Source of the DNA: an uncultured Eubacteriales bacterium
GTDB lineage: Bacteria > Bacillota > Clostridia > Oscillospirales > CAG-272
DNA: 6,176 bases
Direction of reading: 5' to 3'
NCBI GenBank assembly: GCA_934481515.1
Contig: CAKSPO010000064.1
Coordinates: forward strand, 1-6,176
A program made the position numbers and the translations under genes. Below, in pieces: positions 5,884 to 6,176 of this stretch (positions within the stretch are counted from its first letter, which is position 1; every line of letters begins with the position of its first letter). Under the pieces are notes generated by a model that did not search any database, was not told where the DNA came from, and saw nothing but the letters and a program-made list of their open reading frames with translations.

Positions 5884-6029
5884 CTACGGAATCAGAAAAA
5901 ACCGGAATGTTCGTGCAACGCCGTGAAAATTGTTTTTCATTACCGGCTTCTGCCAAACGAAAAATTCCCCGTCGGTCATTCCGTTCCGGCTTCCGCTGGG
6001 CAAAGGATCTCTATATATCCCGTAGGAAA

Positions 6030-6061
6030 CGGGCTTTGCCCGCGCAGGGTCAACCCGCCCG
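6030..6061. repeat. GC-rich double hairpin, array unit 2
   Basis: This is the unit-2 counterpart of 5696-5727. CGGGC (6030-6034) and GCCCG (6038-6042) are kept while the loop changes from GTT to TTT. In the second stem one arm base is changed (G to A at 6046), weakening it, but GGG-TCAA-CCC remains. Confidence 0.6.
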
Positions 6062-6086
6062 TTCCTAAGGAATCTATATAATCATC

Positions 6087-6176
6087 CCGGCGGGATTCTC
6101 GACGTTGGCTTTTGTTTCCCTCTGTGATACGGAATCCGAACCACCGGAACGGCAATCCTTGATGCCCTTTTCCAAC
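6087..6176. repeat. 90-base perfect direct repeat, copy 2 (cut by window end)
   Basis: Identical to 5753-5842. The window ends while the match is still perfect, so its true right end is not visible. Confidence 0.9.

Larger units (their letters stand above)
5604..6176. repeat. Tandem repeat array, period about 334 bp, downstream of glgD
   Basis: Two units are visible: one from about 5604 to 5937 and a second from about 5938 to the window edge. Anchors keep the same offset throughout: CGTAGG at 5687 and 6021, CGGGC at 5696 and 6030, and the 90-base identical block at 5753 and 6087. The upstream part of the unit (before CGTAGG) is more diverged, with small indels. The array starts about 25 bases after the glgD stop. 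No open frame here has coding character, and I see no transposase, tRNA or CRISPR-type repeats. The second unit is cut by the window end, so copy number is unknown. Confidence 0.85.

Noticed and set aside
5604..6176. CRISPR array
   Set aside because: The period is about 334 bases and the copies are homologous along their whole length, with no short repeats separated by unique spacers.

Overview
The window looks like part of the chromosome of a moderately GC-rich Firmicute, most likely a gut-type Clostridia (Oscillospirales/Ruminococcaceae-like). The reasons are the separate glgC and glgD genes, which are a Firmicutes arrangement, a short branching enzyme of the Firmicutes type, and many intergenic TTCCGG/CCGGAA-rich and GGGCGGG-TCAA-CCCGCCC palindromic elements. 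This taxonomic call is inference from gene style only.

Layout: 1-270 is non-coding. It holds one degenerate copy of a repeat found again at the far end, and a terminator-like hairpin at 222-246. A small predicted lipoprotein of unknown function follows (271-804). Next is a 403-bp AT-rich intergenic region (805-1207) with two strong sigma-A-type promoters, at 893-921 and 1124-1151, and several inverted repeats between and around them. A tight three-gene cluster on the + strand follows: glgB (1208-3202), glgC (3249-4433) and glgD (4446-5579). After glgD there is no gene. From about 5604 to the window end (6176) there is a tandem repeat of about 334 bp, with GC-rich hairpins nested in each unit; it probably continues beyond the window.

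The three glg genes work together in glycogen synthesis. GlgC makes ADP-glucose from glucose-1-phosphate and ATP. GlgD is a paralogue of GlgC that has lost the nucleotide-binding loop and probably acts as its partner or regulatory subunit. GlgB adds alpha-1,6 branches to the growing glucan. Glycogen synthase (glgA) and phosphorylase (glgP) are not in the window; the repeat array lies where a next operon gene could have been.

The points most worth a second look are the tandem array after glgD (with a related copy on the other side of the cluster), the two-promoter glgB leader with alternative hairpins, the G-run ribosome binding sites shared by all three glg genes, and the lysine-rich tail of GlgB.
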